DNA of 64,000 nt from Amorphophallus konjac (taxonomy: Eukaryota > Streptophyta > Magnoliopsida > Alismatales > Araceae), in the NCBI GenBank assembly GCA_022559845.1, contig CM040118.1, positions 449,064,053 to 449,128,052 of the forward strand. Direction: 5' to 3'. Of this stretch, positions 1 through 12,020 are shown in pieces. Position 1 is the first letter of the stretch, and each line of letters starts with the position of its first letter. The notes below the pieces were generated by a model that worked only from the letters and a program-made list of their open reading frames with translations, had not been told where the DNA came from and ran no database searches. A program made the position numbers and the translations under genes.

Positions 1-280
1 TTTCTTATATCAAATCATGCTAGATCACGGGCAGACATATGTCCAGGGGATTACCCATGGCGTTGCTGCATCGTCAGCATAAATCAGTCCCGGATTGATG
101 TCCGAATGAGTTTTCTATGATACTTTTAATCTCAGACTCGATGGCCCGAGGCTATGCCGGTTCACCTTTGGACCCACATGCATATGCAACGGTGTCAACG
201 ATGAGTCGAAAGATTGGCGCAGACATGATCGAGAAGCCCCTTGGATGATCTGAATCTCCTGGTAGGCTAGCCCTTGGGGG
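1..280 (+). mobile_element. 3' (U5-side) end of a Tat-lineage Ty3 LTR, cut by the window edge
   Basis: Positions 2-560 are repeated almost base for base at 46572-47116, so this is an interspersed repeat. The segment ends near a TAGGCTAGCCCT-type string (about 270) that also occurs at about 17372, 22285, 45340 and 46825, each time at the passage from an LTR-like stretch to a leader; at 17394 a primer-site-like TGGCGATTCTGGGA follows. I infer U5 of the element whose leader and gag follow. The exact LTR end is not fixed. Confidence 0.5.
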
Positions 281-1212
281 TGCTACATCCGGTATGGGCC
301 CAGGTGCTGCCGTTCTATGCACACCTGGATGATTAAGGGACCATCTTAGAATTCTGTAGACGAGCTCCTACTACATCCCCCCCGACATACTCTGGGACAG
401 GGGGAGATGCTGCCGAAATTTTGATTCTTCGTCGCTCGAGTAACCGCAAAAATAAAGGGAATATAAACGATGACTATTGCAAGTCGGATCCAGGCCCCTG
501 GGATCATCTTGTCATGGCCGGAACCTGGCCTTGCCTCGAGGCCGACAACCTTGCGGATTTGACCCTTCTCTACTATGCTTCACCCCATTTTCTCCATCAC
601 CAAACATCAAATTATGCCGCATCTCCGGTAAACATTTACTAGCAGAATTATTCATGATGTCGTCGTGCTTTCAACCCAGAATGACCTCCAAATAAAAGAA
701 CAAAAATGAAGAATGGATAAGTGAATTGGTCTGAGCGTCCTTACCATCGGCATGGAGTGCCTCGCTGCACATAATTTTCAGTCATTTCTTTCCTTTTAAT
801 AATTTGAATTTCAGACTATAGGGCCCTTCTTCCTAGCGATTAATCAAGGGTTTTCTCCCCTTCGGGGATATGTAATTAACGCCGTGACCTTTATGCCACA
901 GTGAGTTTTAGTCCCAACTCGGTACCCACTATCGTCTGATTAGTCAGACGGTGCACACTAGTGACTCTAGGTCACCTCAGTCTTTGGAGTCCGAATAAAC
1001 TGTCACCTTGTGATAGGCGCGCCTGTGCACAATAAATGAAATAAATAAATAAATAAAATAATTAAATAAATAAAAATGTAGCCCCATAAATCTGGCATGC
1101 CCGGTGGGACTGGGACCTCCCTTCATCTCCTCGCCCAGACCAAGGGCCCTATAGCCTCCCTATGAGACTCTAACCGTCAGTTTGAATTGTAGGTCACATT
1201 CCAACAATTACA
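281..1212 (+). mobile_element. Untranslated leader of Tat-lineage element A
   Basis: No convincing gene. It carries the GGGGGAGATGCTGCCGAAAT block (about 400) shared with about 17507, 22427, 45479 and 46960, and a block at 830-1020 (a run containing GATTAATCAAGG, later TCTGATTAGTCAGACGG) repeated at 19780-19980 and 25220-25410. Both blocks therefore mark the leader of one family present at least four times in the window. A short (AAAT)n run lies at 1032-1074. Small frames at 421-695 are not supported by homology. Confidence 0.55.
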
Positions 1213-2580
1213 ATGGTTGTTGTCATGTTCGAACCACTTGTTGTTCATGATCATGCCAGGTATGGCTACCTGGAAGTGCCGACAAGGTTCGGCAGCTTCC
1301 CGCCCGTCATTGGCTTCCCCAACTTTTTGGGGGTATTGTTCGTGGAGCTCCTGGATGCCCAGGAGATGAAGCCCGTGATCTCTAACACTATGGAGGCCAC
1401 TCCCAAGAAGATTGAGCTGGTGGGCTGCTACGTCCACCATGTCAATTCCCTCACCTCAACCAATAAGGGGTGCACCACTGCTACAAGAATGATTGTTAGA
1501 AGAAACGTCGGTGCGCTGCAAGGTCAGCTATCTGCCTCAGACAAGTCTGTATTAATTAGAGGAGTCCGAGTATATCTGAACGGTCGAGAGGCCAAAATGA
1601 TACCCAACAGGGTTATACCAATGGTGCCGGGGTACAACTCTTTCCAAGTGCTAGCTCGAAACAAAGTGGACCATGTTGTGTCCGAACTGAGGGATGGGTT
1701 GGCTCCAAAGCCAACCAATTTCAAACAAATATGGGTGTCCAAGCAGACTTGATCCCCAACATTGACTCAACCAAGACCTGTAAGGGCTGACGGGCCTAGG
1801 AGAGAGAAGATGGAGCAAGAAAATAAGATTGAGATGCCAGTGTGGACGTCTCGTAAGTCAGCTTTTCAGGCATGCACACGGCAGGTGAATATCTGTTCTT
1901 ATGATAAGAACCATGGCAGGATGGACAGACTGGGGCGGCTCGTCTATGGGCCCACATCACGTGAGAGGGTGCCACCACCCATGATCTCCCCCACCAACAG
2001 ACGAGATAATATGACCCAGACTGTCTGGGCATACGTTTGCAGTCTTGGAAACACCTCCCTAGGCCAGCAACGATTGCTCAAACTCATGAATGTTGTAGAA
2101 GAGGGCCGAGAAGACCAAGCCGACCTAGATGATATAGAAGATGCAGGGTCAGGCTGCTATGGGTCCCCCCTCCATGAAAAGATTACACTGAGAGTTTCGG
2201 TGTTTGAAAGATTTACCTTCCCTTGTCAATCGGCCAGCAGGGTAAGGCAAAGAAATGGATAGTTTCAGGTTTACGCCTGCAATATGGCTGGAGTGACCAG
2301 CCACTATGGGGCCTTACCCATAGAACACGAAGAAGTGGCCAAGCTTGTTGAGAGGCCGGTCCCTCTCATCCTAAGGAAGAAAGCTACAAACGAGGTGTTA
2401 CAGACCCTCGTTGGTGAAACAAGCTCAAATGTGCTTGTGTCGGCCGTGACGATGAATGTGGTCACAATTGGGGATGACAGCGAGACGTCATCTATGCCAT
2501 CCAAACATACTCCAATTGAGGGGGGAGGCCGAGTTCCCAGCCCCTCCACACATGATCCTGCTTTGCTAATGATGCTTTAG
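1213..2580 (+). pseudogene. ORF upstream of gag in Tat element A, function unknown, broken by stops
   Basis: One frame stays open from an ATG at 1213 to 2580 except for TGA at 1750-1752 and TAG at 2260-2262, ending at TAG 2578-2580. The gag region that follows uses the same frame, so this may be the N-terminal part of a long Gag or a separate ORF1. Tat/Ogre-group elements are known to carry an extra ORF of unknown function before gag, and the position fits. The first 179 codons show no motif I recognise. The rest is charged and low in hydrophobic segments. It has no membrane segment or metal-binding motif. Confidence 0.45.
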
Positions 2581-4616
2581 AAATATCAACAGGAAGTTTA
2601 AATGTTGAAAAGATAGCCGAATGAGAAAAATACCGGCACTTTAGCGTCAAAGTAGGTTGAATCCCCGCCTGAAATGTCATGGAGAAGTGCCGATATGCTC
2701 AAGGCTTTGCCGCAGATAATAGCAGCTCAGCCAGCACCCAGCTACACTAGGGGCACTCTTCCCCAGCAACCACAACATACCTCCCCAGTACAACCTCCAG
2801 CTCTTCAGTACCAAGGAACTACCACCATGCCTCAGGCGACGGTGCTGATGACACCGCAAATGCAACAAGCTCATTTCCATCCAAGCCCGGTTGACCCGGC
2901 CATGATGAATAAGCTAATGGTGGAGTAGATGATCGAGACGAAGCTAGTAGAAAAAGGCAGTGATGATTGCGCCTCTCTCGATGTGTACGAAGTACCATAC
3001 CCAGTTCATCATGCTGCCAAGCAACTACCGCCCAACGTCAATAAGCCACCAAATTTTGACAAGTTCAATGGGCAAGGGTCACTGAAGAAACATATAGCTT
3101 ATTATATCAATGTGATGGGCGATTTGGCAACTGACGAATCCTACTTGTTGAAGTTCTTCGGGTCCTCACTTACGGGATTCACTTTCTAATGGTACTCAAA
3201 CTTGGCAGCCGGGTCTACCATTGATTGGCCAGATATGCAGCAAATGTTCAGAGAAAGATTCCACGTCGCTGAGAGATAAGTAACTGTGGCCGAACTATAT
3301 GCATCCAGAAAAAGAAATGATGAAACGGCCCTGAAATATATTAAGAGATAGAGGAACTTTAGTATGAGGTGCAGGTGACCTCCACATCAATAAGATGCAA
3401 TGCAAATATGCAAACAAAATCTAAGGAAGGAGGTCTTAGAAAGCATAATCGAAATTGAGGTCAAGTCTTTTGACCGGCTGAATAATGTTGTGGCTGAGAT
3501 TGGGGCCTTCCTTTCAAGGTATCCCTCTGTCCCTGCTATCCCAAACCAGAAAGTCAGGTGAACTGATAAACGGTCGGCACTGAAGGCAGTTCACATTGTT
3601 GATTTCAAGGCATTTAGGGAAAAGGGCAAAGGGGCAGCCAATCCTCCTCCCGCCAAACCCATTGAACATTGAGAAGGTCCTTCCCTGCATAACAAGACGA
3701 CGAAGCTCTATGCCTTCCCCAGGGACAAGACTTGGGCCCTATTTAAGTGGGCCATTAAATACAATAAGACCACTCTCCCAAAACCAAAGCGGCTAAATGA
3801 TGTTGAGAGAGGGGATGATCCCCACTGCTGACGTATCACCAAATGCTCAGACATGCCATCGAGGATTGCCATACATTCAAAGATATACTCCAAGGCCTGA
3901 TCAAAAGGGGGGAGCTACAAATGGGAAAGTACAAGGTTGATCCCCCACGCCCCCATGAAATACCCTCTCCGGGGGCAGCGGTCAACAAAATATCCCCATA
4001 TCAACAGTTGCCAGAAAAAGTGTCAGAAGTCTGCACTCAACACACCTATGAGTCGTATGTTCGGACATCTGTAAAAGACCAAGAAAACTAGCAGTCAGTG
4101 CCGACAAGTGCAAGAAGAAAACTAGCATCTCATCCTACTCTAGGGGTCCAAGTCTGTGGTGTCATGTCTCGGCCAGCTCCACCTGTCGTGACTCCTATCT
4201 GGCATGAAACTACCCCTCAAGTGGTTGTTAGAAGACCCACCAGCAATAAGAAGAAGCAAACCCCATTGCGGGTACATAAAGAAGCCAGCCCAGTAGTGGA
4301 ATGGCTACAGGCCATTATAAACGGGCTAGATGAATATGAACAGCCCAAGATCCAGCCTGTGTAGTTGAAAGAGTTTGTCCCCTGTGAGCACTTCGAATCC
4401 CTGGAGCTAACACAAGAAGCTGGAGATAAAACAGAAATGTCAAGCGCACAAGATGACCCATCGCAGGGGCCAATGACAGCCACAAAGGGGAAGAAAAGAG
4501 GAAGTCAAAGAATAAAAGAAGGGGCATTGCTCTCTCTTGCAACACACTATCGGCCTCGTTCAACATGGCTCAGACTTCTGAGGAAGAAGCGTGCCGATGA
4601 GGGAAAATTAGACTGA
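2581..4616 (+). pseudogene. gag: Tat-lineage Ty3 gag, copy 1 (degenerate)
   Basis: Gag packages element RNA into cytoplasmic particles. A Pro/Gln-rich stretch (2700-2900) is followed by the retrotransposon-gag core: PPNFDKFNGQGSLKKHI (3049-3099), then WYSNLAAGSTIDWPDM and RERFHVAER (3190-3280). After it comes the FKDILQGLIKRGELQM segment typical of the Tat gag C-terminus (3876-3923). In-frame stops occur at 2926, 3187, 3277 and 3349, and the later part moves to other frames (3843-4091, 4098-4364, 4365-4616). The zinc-knuckle-like C..H..C segment seen in copy 2 is destroyed here. No protease or RT follows. The same sequence restarts near 4640, so this is the first half of a tandem duplication. 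Confidence 0.65.
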
Positions 4617-5075
4617 AGGTTCTACCTCCCACCATGCTACCGAGTCCTGGAGAGAATGGGGACGCGCTCCACCGGCTAATGAAGAGGCGCACTATCATAG
4701 TCCTCTTCCACGTGAAGGCATGAGGACGAGAGTGTCACTCACTGAAGGACTGGTCGCAGCTGGTGATGATAGCGGGATGCCACTTATCCCACCCAAAACC
4801 AAGATGGAAGGTAGCGTTCTTGACTCCTCCCAACATGACCCCCCTGCTGGCATTGTTGTATAAGTAGCAGTGGAAAATTGAAATGCTGAAAAGATGATTA
4901 AGTGAAATGAATATGCATCCATCTACACCCAGACATGCAAGACTCCTATCCAAGACCACACGAGGTGGTGCTGAGTCACTCAAAGTCTCACTACAGCTGG
5001 CCATGCCCCGAACAGCACCCGACCACACAGGGGACATTCTCCCTTAGCAACTATAGCATATAGCCTCGACATGTC
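4617..5075 (+). pseudogene. gag: Tat-lineage gag, copy 2, left part
   Basis: This stretch re-runs the sequence seen from about 2440. GDDSGMPLIP (about 4763) matches GDDSETSSMP (about 2473), and the following AAATGCTGAAAAGATGA (about 4880) matches AAATGTTGAAAAGATAG (about 2600). The offset is about 2.3 kb. It breaks off at 5075 in the Pro/Gln-rich segment and resumes at 13996; the five bases ATGTC occur at both sides of the break. It holds several stops and encodes nothing intact. Confidence 0.55.
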
Positions 5076-5278
5076 TATAGTGTTGGGTCCCGTGCAGTGC
5101 AATCGGATCTAGAAGGGGGGTTGAATAGATCCTATCAAGAACTTTGGCCTAATTAAAATTGTAGCTATAGAAAGCATAAACCACTCCTATAACACAAGTG
5201 AGACAATTAGGCACAATGCATAGCGGAACTAATAGACATGGCTCAGATGAAAATGGCACAGCACAATTCACAGTCTGC

Positions 5279-5380
5279 GAGGTCGACACTCTCAAGAGGT
5301 GAGGTCGACACTCCTGCAACAGAACCCAGCTATGTAGAGAGCTGAGGTCGACACTGCTATGCAGTGAGGTCGACACCTCT
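5279..5380. repeat. Four GAGGTCGACAC boxes in two 22-bp-spaced pairs
   Basis: TCGA tetramers start at 5283, 5305, 5348 and 5370; each pair is exactly 22 bp apart and the pairs are 65 bp apart. The boxes lie near the end of the reverse Sirevirus LTR, on the U5 side. Confidence 0.7.
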
Positions 5381-6399
5381 TCAGAAGCAGTTAAGATCTA
5401 AGTGAGATTTAATGCAGTGGATAGTATGGATCATAATGCACATCAACTGTGTATGAACTAACTTGCTTTGTGTGTGTGCTTTTGTGATCAACCAAAACAC
5501 ATGTGTGTGTGTGAACAACGTAATTTCCCAGCCTGTGTAGACTCCCTAGTGCCTGTGTGCAAGGGTGCATCAGGCAACTAAGAGAATGCAAGTGTAGTGC
5601 AAAGGGCAAGCGGTGTGCAAAGCAGACAGATAGTGCAGACCTGAAGGCTGGAGTGTGCGATGGAAAAACAATCCGAATGAATACGTTGAAGCAAGCACAC
5701 CAACCTGTGAATGGGGATAGAGGATATGGGGAAATCACACAAGATGCACAACCCACTACACATGGATTTTTAAGGTGGTTCAGTTGCAAACCCACAAACT
5801 ACGTCCACCCCTCACCAAACCCGATGAAGCTTACCCGCTAACATACAGCCTGACCGGGGAGACGTCCCAAAACGCTGACACACAGCTTGACCGCGGACAC
5901 GCCCCAAAACGCTGACACACAGCTTGACACAGGGACAACGTCCCACAAATGAGTCACAAATAAAAATAAAAATAAAAACCAAAGAGAAAACACACTACAA
6001 GTGCAGTAGAACACACGACTTTCCTGATATGAAGATGAAACAAGGAAATGTATGATCAGAAAAGGATAACCAAACTGAGGCTTCAGATTTCACTCTTGAA
6101 GCTCTTTGGACAGGTCTGTACACAAGTCCAATCTAACTTCTTCTTAGGCTTAACCTAGACGTGAGGAGGGCTGCACTCCTCTCTTGGCTTCTCTTCTTTC
6201 TTCTGCTCTCTCTTTTCTTTTTCAATCAACATTGGGCTATTTCGAACCAGGACTGGGCTGCTTCTTCTCTTTCTTTTTCTTTCACACAGCTTCTCAATTG
6301 AAGGATCATGCAGACTTTTCTCTCAGGCGGCATTAGCTTCTTCTCTTGTAGAAGCTTGATATAAATATAGAGTTGCAAGGAGATGTGGTGGATAATTTT

Positions 6400-8940
6400 C
6401 CCTCCAAAAAAGGATTCAGCTGATTGGCTGAGTAAATTAATCTCCTTTGATTGTTGAGCATTGACTGGATCTATCGAATATAGAGGGTGCGAGATAAAAG
6501 AGAAAAAGAATTTTTCCCTCCAAAAACCTTCTTCTGATGCGGGATGGACACGCGACCTGGGACTCTAGCTCGCGGGCGTCCTTAGTGAGGGATGCGTGGG
6601 ACCGTGCGCGGTTGAGAAACTGGCAATGAGTCTCGGGTATCGACTTTTCCGCGTTAACTCAGATTGACTCACGGGACGGGTCACTCTCGCTCTCTCGCAG
6701 CGGTGATAAAAAATAGGTATCAAGCTAGTTACCTATCACATACAGCGGCATATACGAATAAATACGAGTAAAGTAAAAGTCGAGTAAGAGAGCGAACATG
6801 ATACCTCCACGCTCCGGACGTGGGGAAGACGACCCCGGCCAATTACGGTAACTCCCGGTACAATGGTAAAAACTTAATTACAACAGTGAATTTTATTGCC
6901 CACTCCACGCAGGGAGTAAAGAGCTACAAGTGGGCCCGGGAGGACCGACCTTGGGTTGACGGGCAACAAGTTGGATGGGCGTTTGGGGCGAACTCGGCCT
7001 CCTGGTCCGACTCGGTACTGTGCCGACTCGGTGCTGCGCCGACTCGGTTCTGACTCGCTGGACAACAAGACTTGGCCTCCAATGGAACGTCGCCTTCCTG
7101 AGATCTTCTAGAGGTGCCGCTTGGCTGGAACGTTGGCAGGACGTCCCTGGTCGACTCTTGGGAGCGGCGGTCGCGGAAGTTGACTTTTGGTATTTATTTA
7201 TGAATTTCTCTCGGACTGTAATTTCAGACCTGCACAGGGAACATATCTGCACACCTCGACTGTAAGAATTAATTCTCTCAGATCTGAAATCAGATCGAGG
7301 CTAGATCATTGGCATTGGAAAGAAGACTCCTAGATCTACAATATATAATTTTTTTAGGTCGATCCAACGAAGGGATGAGAATTGGGAGGCTCTGCAAGAC
7401 TATTTTTTTATGTGGGTTGGGTTATTGATACTCAGGACAGAAAGGGATCTGCCTGAAACTATCCTTTGACCGAGGAGTAAATGATTTTTCCAGGGACTAA
7501 AAAAATTATGGGAGGTAGGGGGAAACGTGAGGAACACTGAGGAAGTTTTGTGGATTTTCTAAAAATTTTTAAGGGGGTGGGGAAAATACGAATAGGTGAC
7601 ACTATCCTATGGATATGTAGAATGGCAGATTACAGGGGGGAAACGAGAAATAAGGGAAAAATACTAAACGGTGTCCAAATGACACGAAATTTGAACTGGA
7701 GGTTAAGGGAGACAGATAGAACAAGCCCTCAAAGTTTGGGCTCGATCAGAAAACAAGAACCAAAGATAAAATTCCGGAGATGAGATTCTATCCTGATTTG
7801 GACAGAATTCCGGCGATGATGGCGGCGGCGCGATGGCGGTGCGATGGCAGCAGCGGCGGCAGCAGAAATAGAACTCAGAGGATGAGAGGGAGAGGTAGAA
7901 AGGGTCTCACACCCTGTAATGCTGGAGGAAGAAGAAGAACAATAGGGAGAGAGGGGAGAGGGGCGCACCCTCCTTGGAGCTCCAACCAAATTTCATAAAT
8001 TTTCACTTCATTAATTCTATTAAATGTGAAATACAAGCTATTTATAATAAATGTAAAAAGACTCTAAATAACCCTAGATCTATGATTGGGAGGGGTAAAA
8101 GAGGGAGTTCAAATCTTATTCTCGCATGTGGTTTGGAACCACATTAATTTACAATAAATGGGGAGGGCGCCCCCTTGACTTCATGGTAAGCATCTTGGAC
8201 TTTTTAGTCTATTTGTCTCCCTTGACTTGTCAAACCATCTAGAAGCCACCTAGGATGGTTGACCAGGCCCACATAAACCCCTATGGCTTAGGTGGACCAA
8301 TGGGGAAGGAGTGAGGGCCCCCTTGCTGGACCTACTGACATTTTGCATGAAAACCCAAACAATCCTAGGGAATGACACATTGGCTTATAAAGCCTTACAA
8401 TTGCGCATATGCTTTCCTAAGGATATAAAAATAAACTTAAGGACACAAATGTAAATTAAAATGTCAGTGCTCTTGCTCTGATGGCCCCATCATCTTCCTT
8501 TGAGGCATGCGCAGGATGTATACTTGAGAGCCTTTCCAAGGCAGTTCCCATGATAGGACAGTGGCAGAGAGATTAAGATAGATAAAATCTTTTCTTCACC
8601 CACTTTTTAGATCTCCACATTAAATGCCTCCTTTGAAATCAGCCTTCCCATTGGCTTAAGTCAACTTTCTGCCTTGTGTACTCTGCCTGGACAAGAGTCT
8701 CATTGGGTGACTGCAAAAGGTAGTGACAGTGAGAAGTGACCTTCCCCAATAGAGATCTCGGACATAGCCATCTCCAAAAAGTGGTTCAGGTGTGATGATG
8801 ATGGCAGGGTCAAAAGTCAGACCTGGGAACTTCCTCCAGACCTTGAAATCTATGTTTTTGGAGGTTTACGGTCCATATTTTTATTCTCTGGATTCACCTT
8901 CGAGCTTATGTGATTTGACAGGAAAAAACTTCTGGAGAAC
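6400..8940. other. Unresolved extra segment inside the reverse Sirevirus LTR
   Basis: In the forward LTR at 9168-11714 the box array lies about 470 bp from the TATA box; here the equivalent distance (about 6360 to 8944) is about 2.6 kb. I infer an insertion of about 2.1 kb. It contains three direct GACTCGGT units 16 bp apart (7008-7057), a Gly/Ser/Arg-like low-complexity stretch (7800-7960) and an AT-rich promoter-like stretch near 8040 on the minus strand. I could not find a convincing pair of ends or target duplication. No gene is recognised. Confidence 0.35.
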
Positions 8941-8943
8941 CAT

Positions 8944-9130
8944 GAGGTCGACCTGTTGAGAGAGACAGGTCGACACCTCCAAGTGAAGAAGCATTTATAA
9001 CGCTTTCTGGAAGGGTCACAGGTCGACCTCCTGAGAGAGGCAGGTCGACAGTTCCAAGTGAAGGAGCGTTTATAACGCTTTCTAGAAGGGTCACAAGTCG
9101 ACCTCCTGGGAGAGGCAGGTCGACTCCACC
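8944..9130. repeat. 75-76-bp tandem repeat carrying paired TCGACCTC boxes
   Basis: Two and a half copies of a unit that contains a box pair, then CCAAGTGAAG, TTTATAACGCTTTCT and AAGGGTCAC. TCGA pairs start at 8948/8970, 9023/9045 and 9098/9120, each 22 bp apart with inverted arms (TCGACCTG and CAGGTCGA in the first). The array is part of the reverse Sirevirus LTR and continues after the nested LTR at 11720. Confidence 0.75.
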
Positions 9131-9394
9131 CTTTGACCTTCTTTGGACTAATGGCGCTTTAGCTGGTTGTTGGGTCTCCCCTGGAGTTGATCAGCAGTGT
9201 GAAGATTGCTATGCATTGATTGTATTTTGAACGATGTGTTTTGAATGATTGGAACCAATAGAGTTGACTTTGTTGACTGTAGAGTTGACTGTGATGACTT
9301 TTATTGATCATGGTAATATTGTGTATTTTGATGAATCAGTTATATGCCAGACCATTTCATAAAACATTTCTACACACTTTGTTATTCTGAATCT

Positions 9395-10215
9395 AAGGTT
9401 GGTGCATGTCTGTGTTATGCCTGCATTCAGTCGATCCATGTTTGTGTAAGAAAAGCAAGTAAGGTCGGTGCAAGTAGTGCAGCTCGCACACCTCAGGTAT
9501 GTGCTAGTCATCGTCTTCACTTAGTGAGGTCGATGCACGTTATCATGAGCGTACATAGTCGGTGCAGCATCTGCATTGAGCATACAGTTGGTGCATCTCA
9601 TTGTAGAAACACATATAAGGTCGGTGCAAGTTTTATTATGAGCATATAGGGTCGGTGCAGATTGTGCTGTGAGCATATTAAGGTCGGTGCAGGTTTCGCT
9701 GGGAGTATGTGAGGTTGGTGCATGTTTGGCTGTGACCACATAAGGTCTGTGCATCTGTTGCCTTACACATATATAGGTCGGTGCATATATCTGACATTCG
9801 CATGCATTGAGTCGGTGCACTGTCTGCTTCATGCATATTAAAGTCCGTGCATGTTTTCACACATGCGTAATAAGGTCAATGCAAGTTGCATGTAAGGTCG
9901 ATGCTGGCAGGAGTCACATGCAAGCTAAGATCTGTGTTACCTTAAAGTGTCATGCATCCAAGTCTGTGTTGGCACATTATGCCTTGCTTAACAAGGTCGG
10001 TGTTAGTATGCATGATTATGCACCTAAGTCGGTGCTAGCTGGTTTTCACTCATACACAAGGTCCATGTTAGTTGGTTTGGGTTGTTAACTAGAGTCTGTG
10101 CTAGCTTGCATAGAGTCTATGTTAAGATGCACAGAGTCTGTGCTAGTTGTTTGTGTTGTGTTAGTCAGCACGTAGTCTATGCTAGTTTAGTGTTTCATGA
10201 ATAAAGTCTGAGCTA
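9395..10215 (+). repeat. Array of about 26 GGTCGGTGCA-type boxes at 31-33-bp spacing
   Basis: Boxes start near 9399, 9461, 9528, 9558, 9586, 9617, 9650, 9681, 9712, 9742, 9775, 9809, 9840, 9871, 9894, 9928, 9959, 9992, 10025, 10060, 10091, 10112, 10133, 10165 and 10203, with weaker ones between. The consensus drifts from AGGTCGGTGCA on the left to AGTCTGTGCTAG on the right. The DNA between boxes is not conserved apart from a frequent GAGCATAT. Confidence 0.8.
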
Positions 10216-10722
10216 TTTGCTCTGACTCATGTATGAAGTCAACGTCAGTCTGTATATCATTTTTGTTAAGCCTATGATAGGTTTGCGCTTACATTGACTT
10301 CATGACTTGATTTCAAGAGCATGCCCTGCATGTTGTGTTCACTTAATTTGAACATTCTTTGATGGCACAATAACAGATTATCTCTCACACTTTACATTTT
10401 ATTTTTATATAAAGTCAATGGATATTGATTTTTGCTATGAAGACAAAGTGTTTGACAAAATGCTTCTTAATCTACTTATAGGAACTTAAACCTCACGTGA
10501 TGTTGAGAACAAAGGTTCGTGACTTAAGACTACCCTGGTTCGAACGTAAAGTCACGTGAACCAGGATTATGGCTCGTGATCCAAGATCATTTTGATAAGA
10601 GGAGATTTCACCACGTGGAAAGTAGAGAAGCTAAGATCGTGACACGTGGACAGTTGAAACCCAGATTTGAATGAACTTTTGGGCAAGAAACGTGGTTTCC
10701 ACCCGCCCATCATCTGCTGCCT

Positions 10723-10729
10723 TATAAAA
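10723..10729 (+). promoter_or_regulatory. TATA box of the forward Sirevirus solo LTR
   Basis: TATAAAA lies in a GC-rich setting and is followed by a purine-rich GAAGACAGAGAAGAGAAG stretch like the transcribed leaders of the LTRs at 31920 and 41390. It stands about 500 bp after the box array. Confidence 0.6.
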
Positions 10730-11719
10730 GGGGCAGATCACCCACTGTCAAAGATAACAGAAGACAGAGAAGAGAAGACTCTGAGCATACATAGAAGCAT
10801 ATATAGAGAGGATAGCAGCAGCCAAGTCAAGAGGACTTCCAGCAGATCCAGAGAGAGTTTTGAGAGAGTTTTATGGAGCTTTGAGAGGAGTGCTTAGAGC
10901 TGTTTGAAGGGTGTCAGTTAGAGAGTCTGTAAGTCATTGTTTCTGGCTTCTTGGTGCAATGCTAGAGCCGATCTGCTCTTTGTAAGAGCTACAGATTGTT
11001 TTACTATTTTCAGTTCTTCTATTTGCTTTTGTTTCTCTATTTCGTACTCTTGTTATAGCAAGCTGTGAGTCAGCAGTGGGTAAGCTCTAATCCCCAGCGG
11101 TAGAGGAGGATTCCTCTGGTAGCTTAAGCTGTAAGGCTCAACGTGTGTTGGGAAGTTTTCCCCGAAGCTGTGGATCAGCGGACTAAAAGTTGTGAATCAG
11201 CAGTGAAGCCACAATTGGTTTAAGTGTGGGGTGGACGTAGATCTCTGCAGGAGATCGAACCACCTAAAAATCGTGTGTTCATTCTTGATGGTTTGTGATT
11301 GCTCCATTTACATTTCTGGCTGTTATCTTGTTTCGTTTGATTGATATTTTGGTTATTCTAGAGAGTGGAGAAGGTATATCAAAAGGTACTGCTCGAAGGA
11401 TAAGTTAGACTTATCTGAAAAGTGGTTTATCTTACGTGAGGACACTCATTGAGCTCTACCTCCACCAAGTACCTCTTCACACTCCATCTCTCTGGAATTC
11501 AGCTCTGTTGCTACTATGTTTCTCTTGTCTATTTGATTTCACTTATTCTCTCTGTTCATATAATTTGATTAAGTCTCTTGTTAATTCAGTGGCTCTAGTT
11601 GTTTTGTGTCTGAATTGGCTATTCTTATTAAGCAACCTTAATTCTGCATTTTATCTGCTTAATTTCACTTTAAATTTGGGGTAGATCTATTCACCCCCCC
11701 TCTAGATCTATATCACTGG

Positions 11720-12020
11720 TGAGGTCGGTGCAGTTGATGAAGAAATTCTGCCGGAAGGTTGATGAGGTTGATGCAGTGGCTCCATGAGGTCGAGGTATCC
11801 AGAAGACTTGTTGTTGGAAGCTTGAGAGGTCGATGCAGCTGTGAAGGCTTGTTGCTGTGAAGTCGATGCACTGGAGAACCGCTTATGTTTTTCTTCTTTC
11901 TGCGAAGGCCTGAGGTCGACTCTTTGAGATCCTGAGGTCGACCTGTCTTGAAGAAATTGCCCGTATAACAAGTTCTGTAAAATGCCTGAGGTCGACCTGT
12001 TGTTGAGGTAAAGTCGACCT
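11720..12020. repeat. Continuation of the reverse LTR box array
   Basis: About eight GAGGTCGATGCAG or GAGGTCGACCTG boxes (for example near 11721, 11765, 11788, 11827, 11860, 11912, 11933, 11987) continue the series interrupted at 9163 by the nested solo LTR. Confidence 0.6.

Larger units (their letters stand above)
9168..11714 (+). mobile_element. Forward Sirevirus-type solo LTR (2547 bp) with perfect target duplication
   Basis: It starts TGTTGGGTCTCC at 9168 and ends TATATCA at 11714. CTGGT flanks it at 9163-9167 and 11715-11719, and removing it rejoins the reverse LTR. Order inside: 31-33-bp box array (9395-10215), TATA box (10723-10729), the CGAACCACCTAAAAATC block (about 11256), and the GATCTATTCACC/poly-C/CTCTAGATC junction (11683-11708). 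This is the layout established for Sirevirus LTRs (repeated boxes, then promoter, then C-rich end). No primer site follows, so it is a solo LTR. It is the youngest insertion of the nest. Confidence 0.88.

Noticed and set aside
9395..10215. CRISPR-like array of short repeats with unlike spacers
   Set aside because: Boxes are only about 11 bp, degenerate and 31-33 bp apart, and they sit inside a plant LTR with a TATA box and LTR ends.
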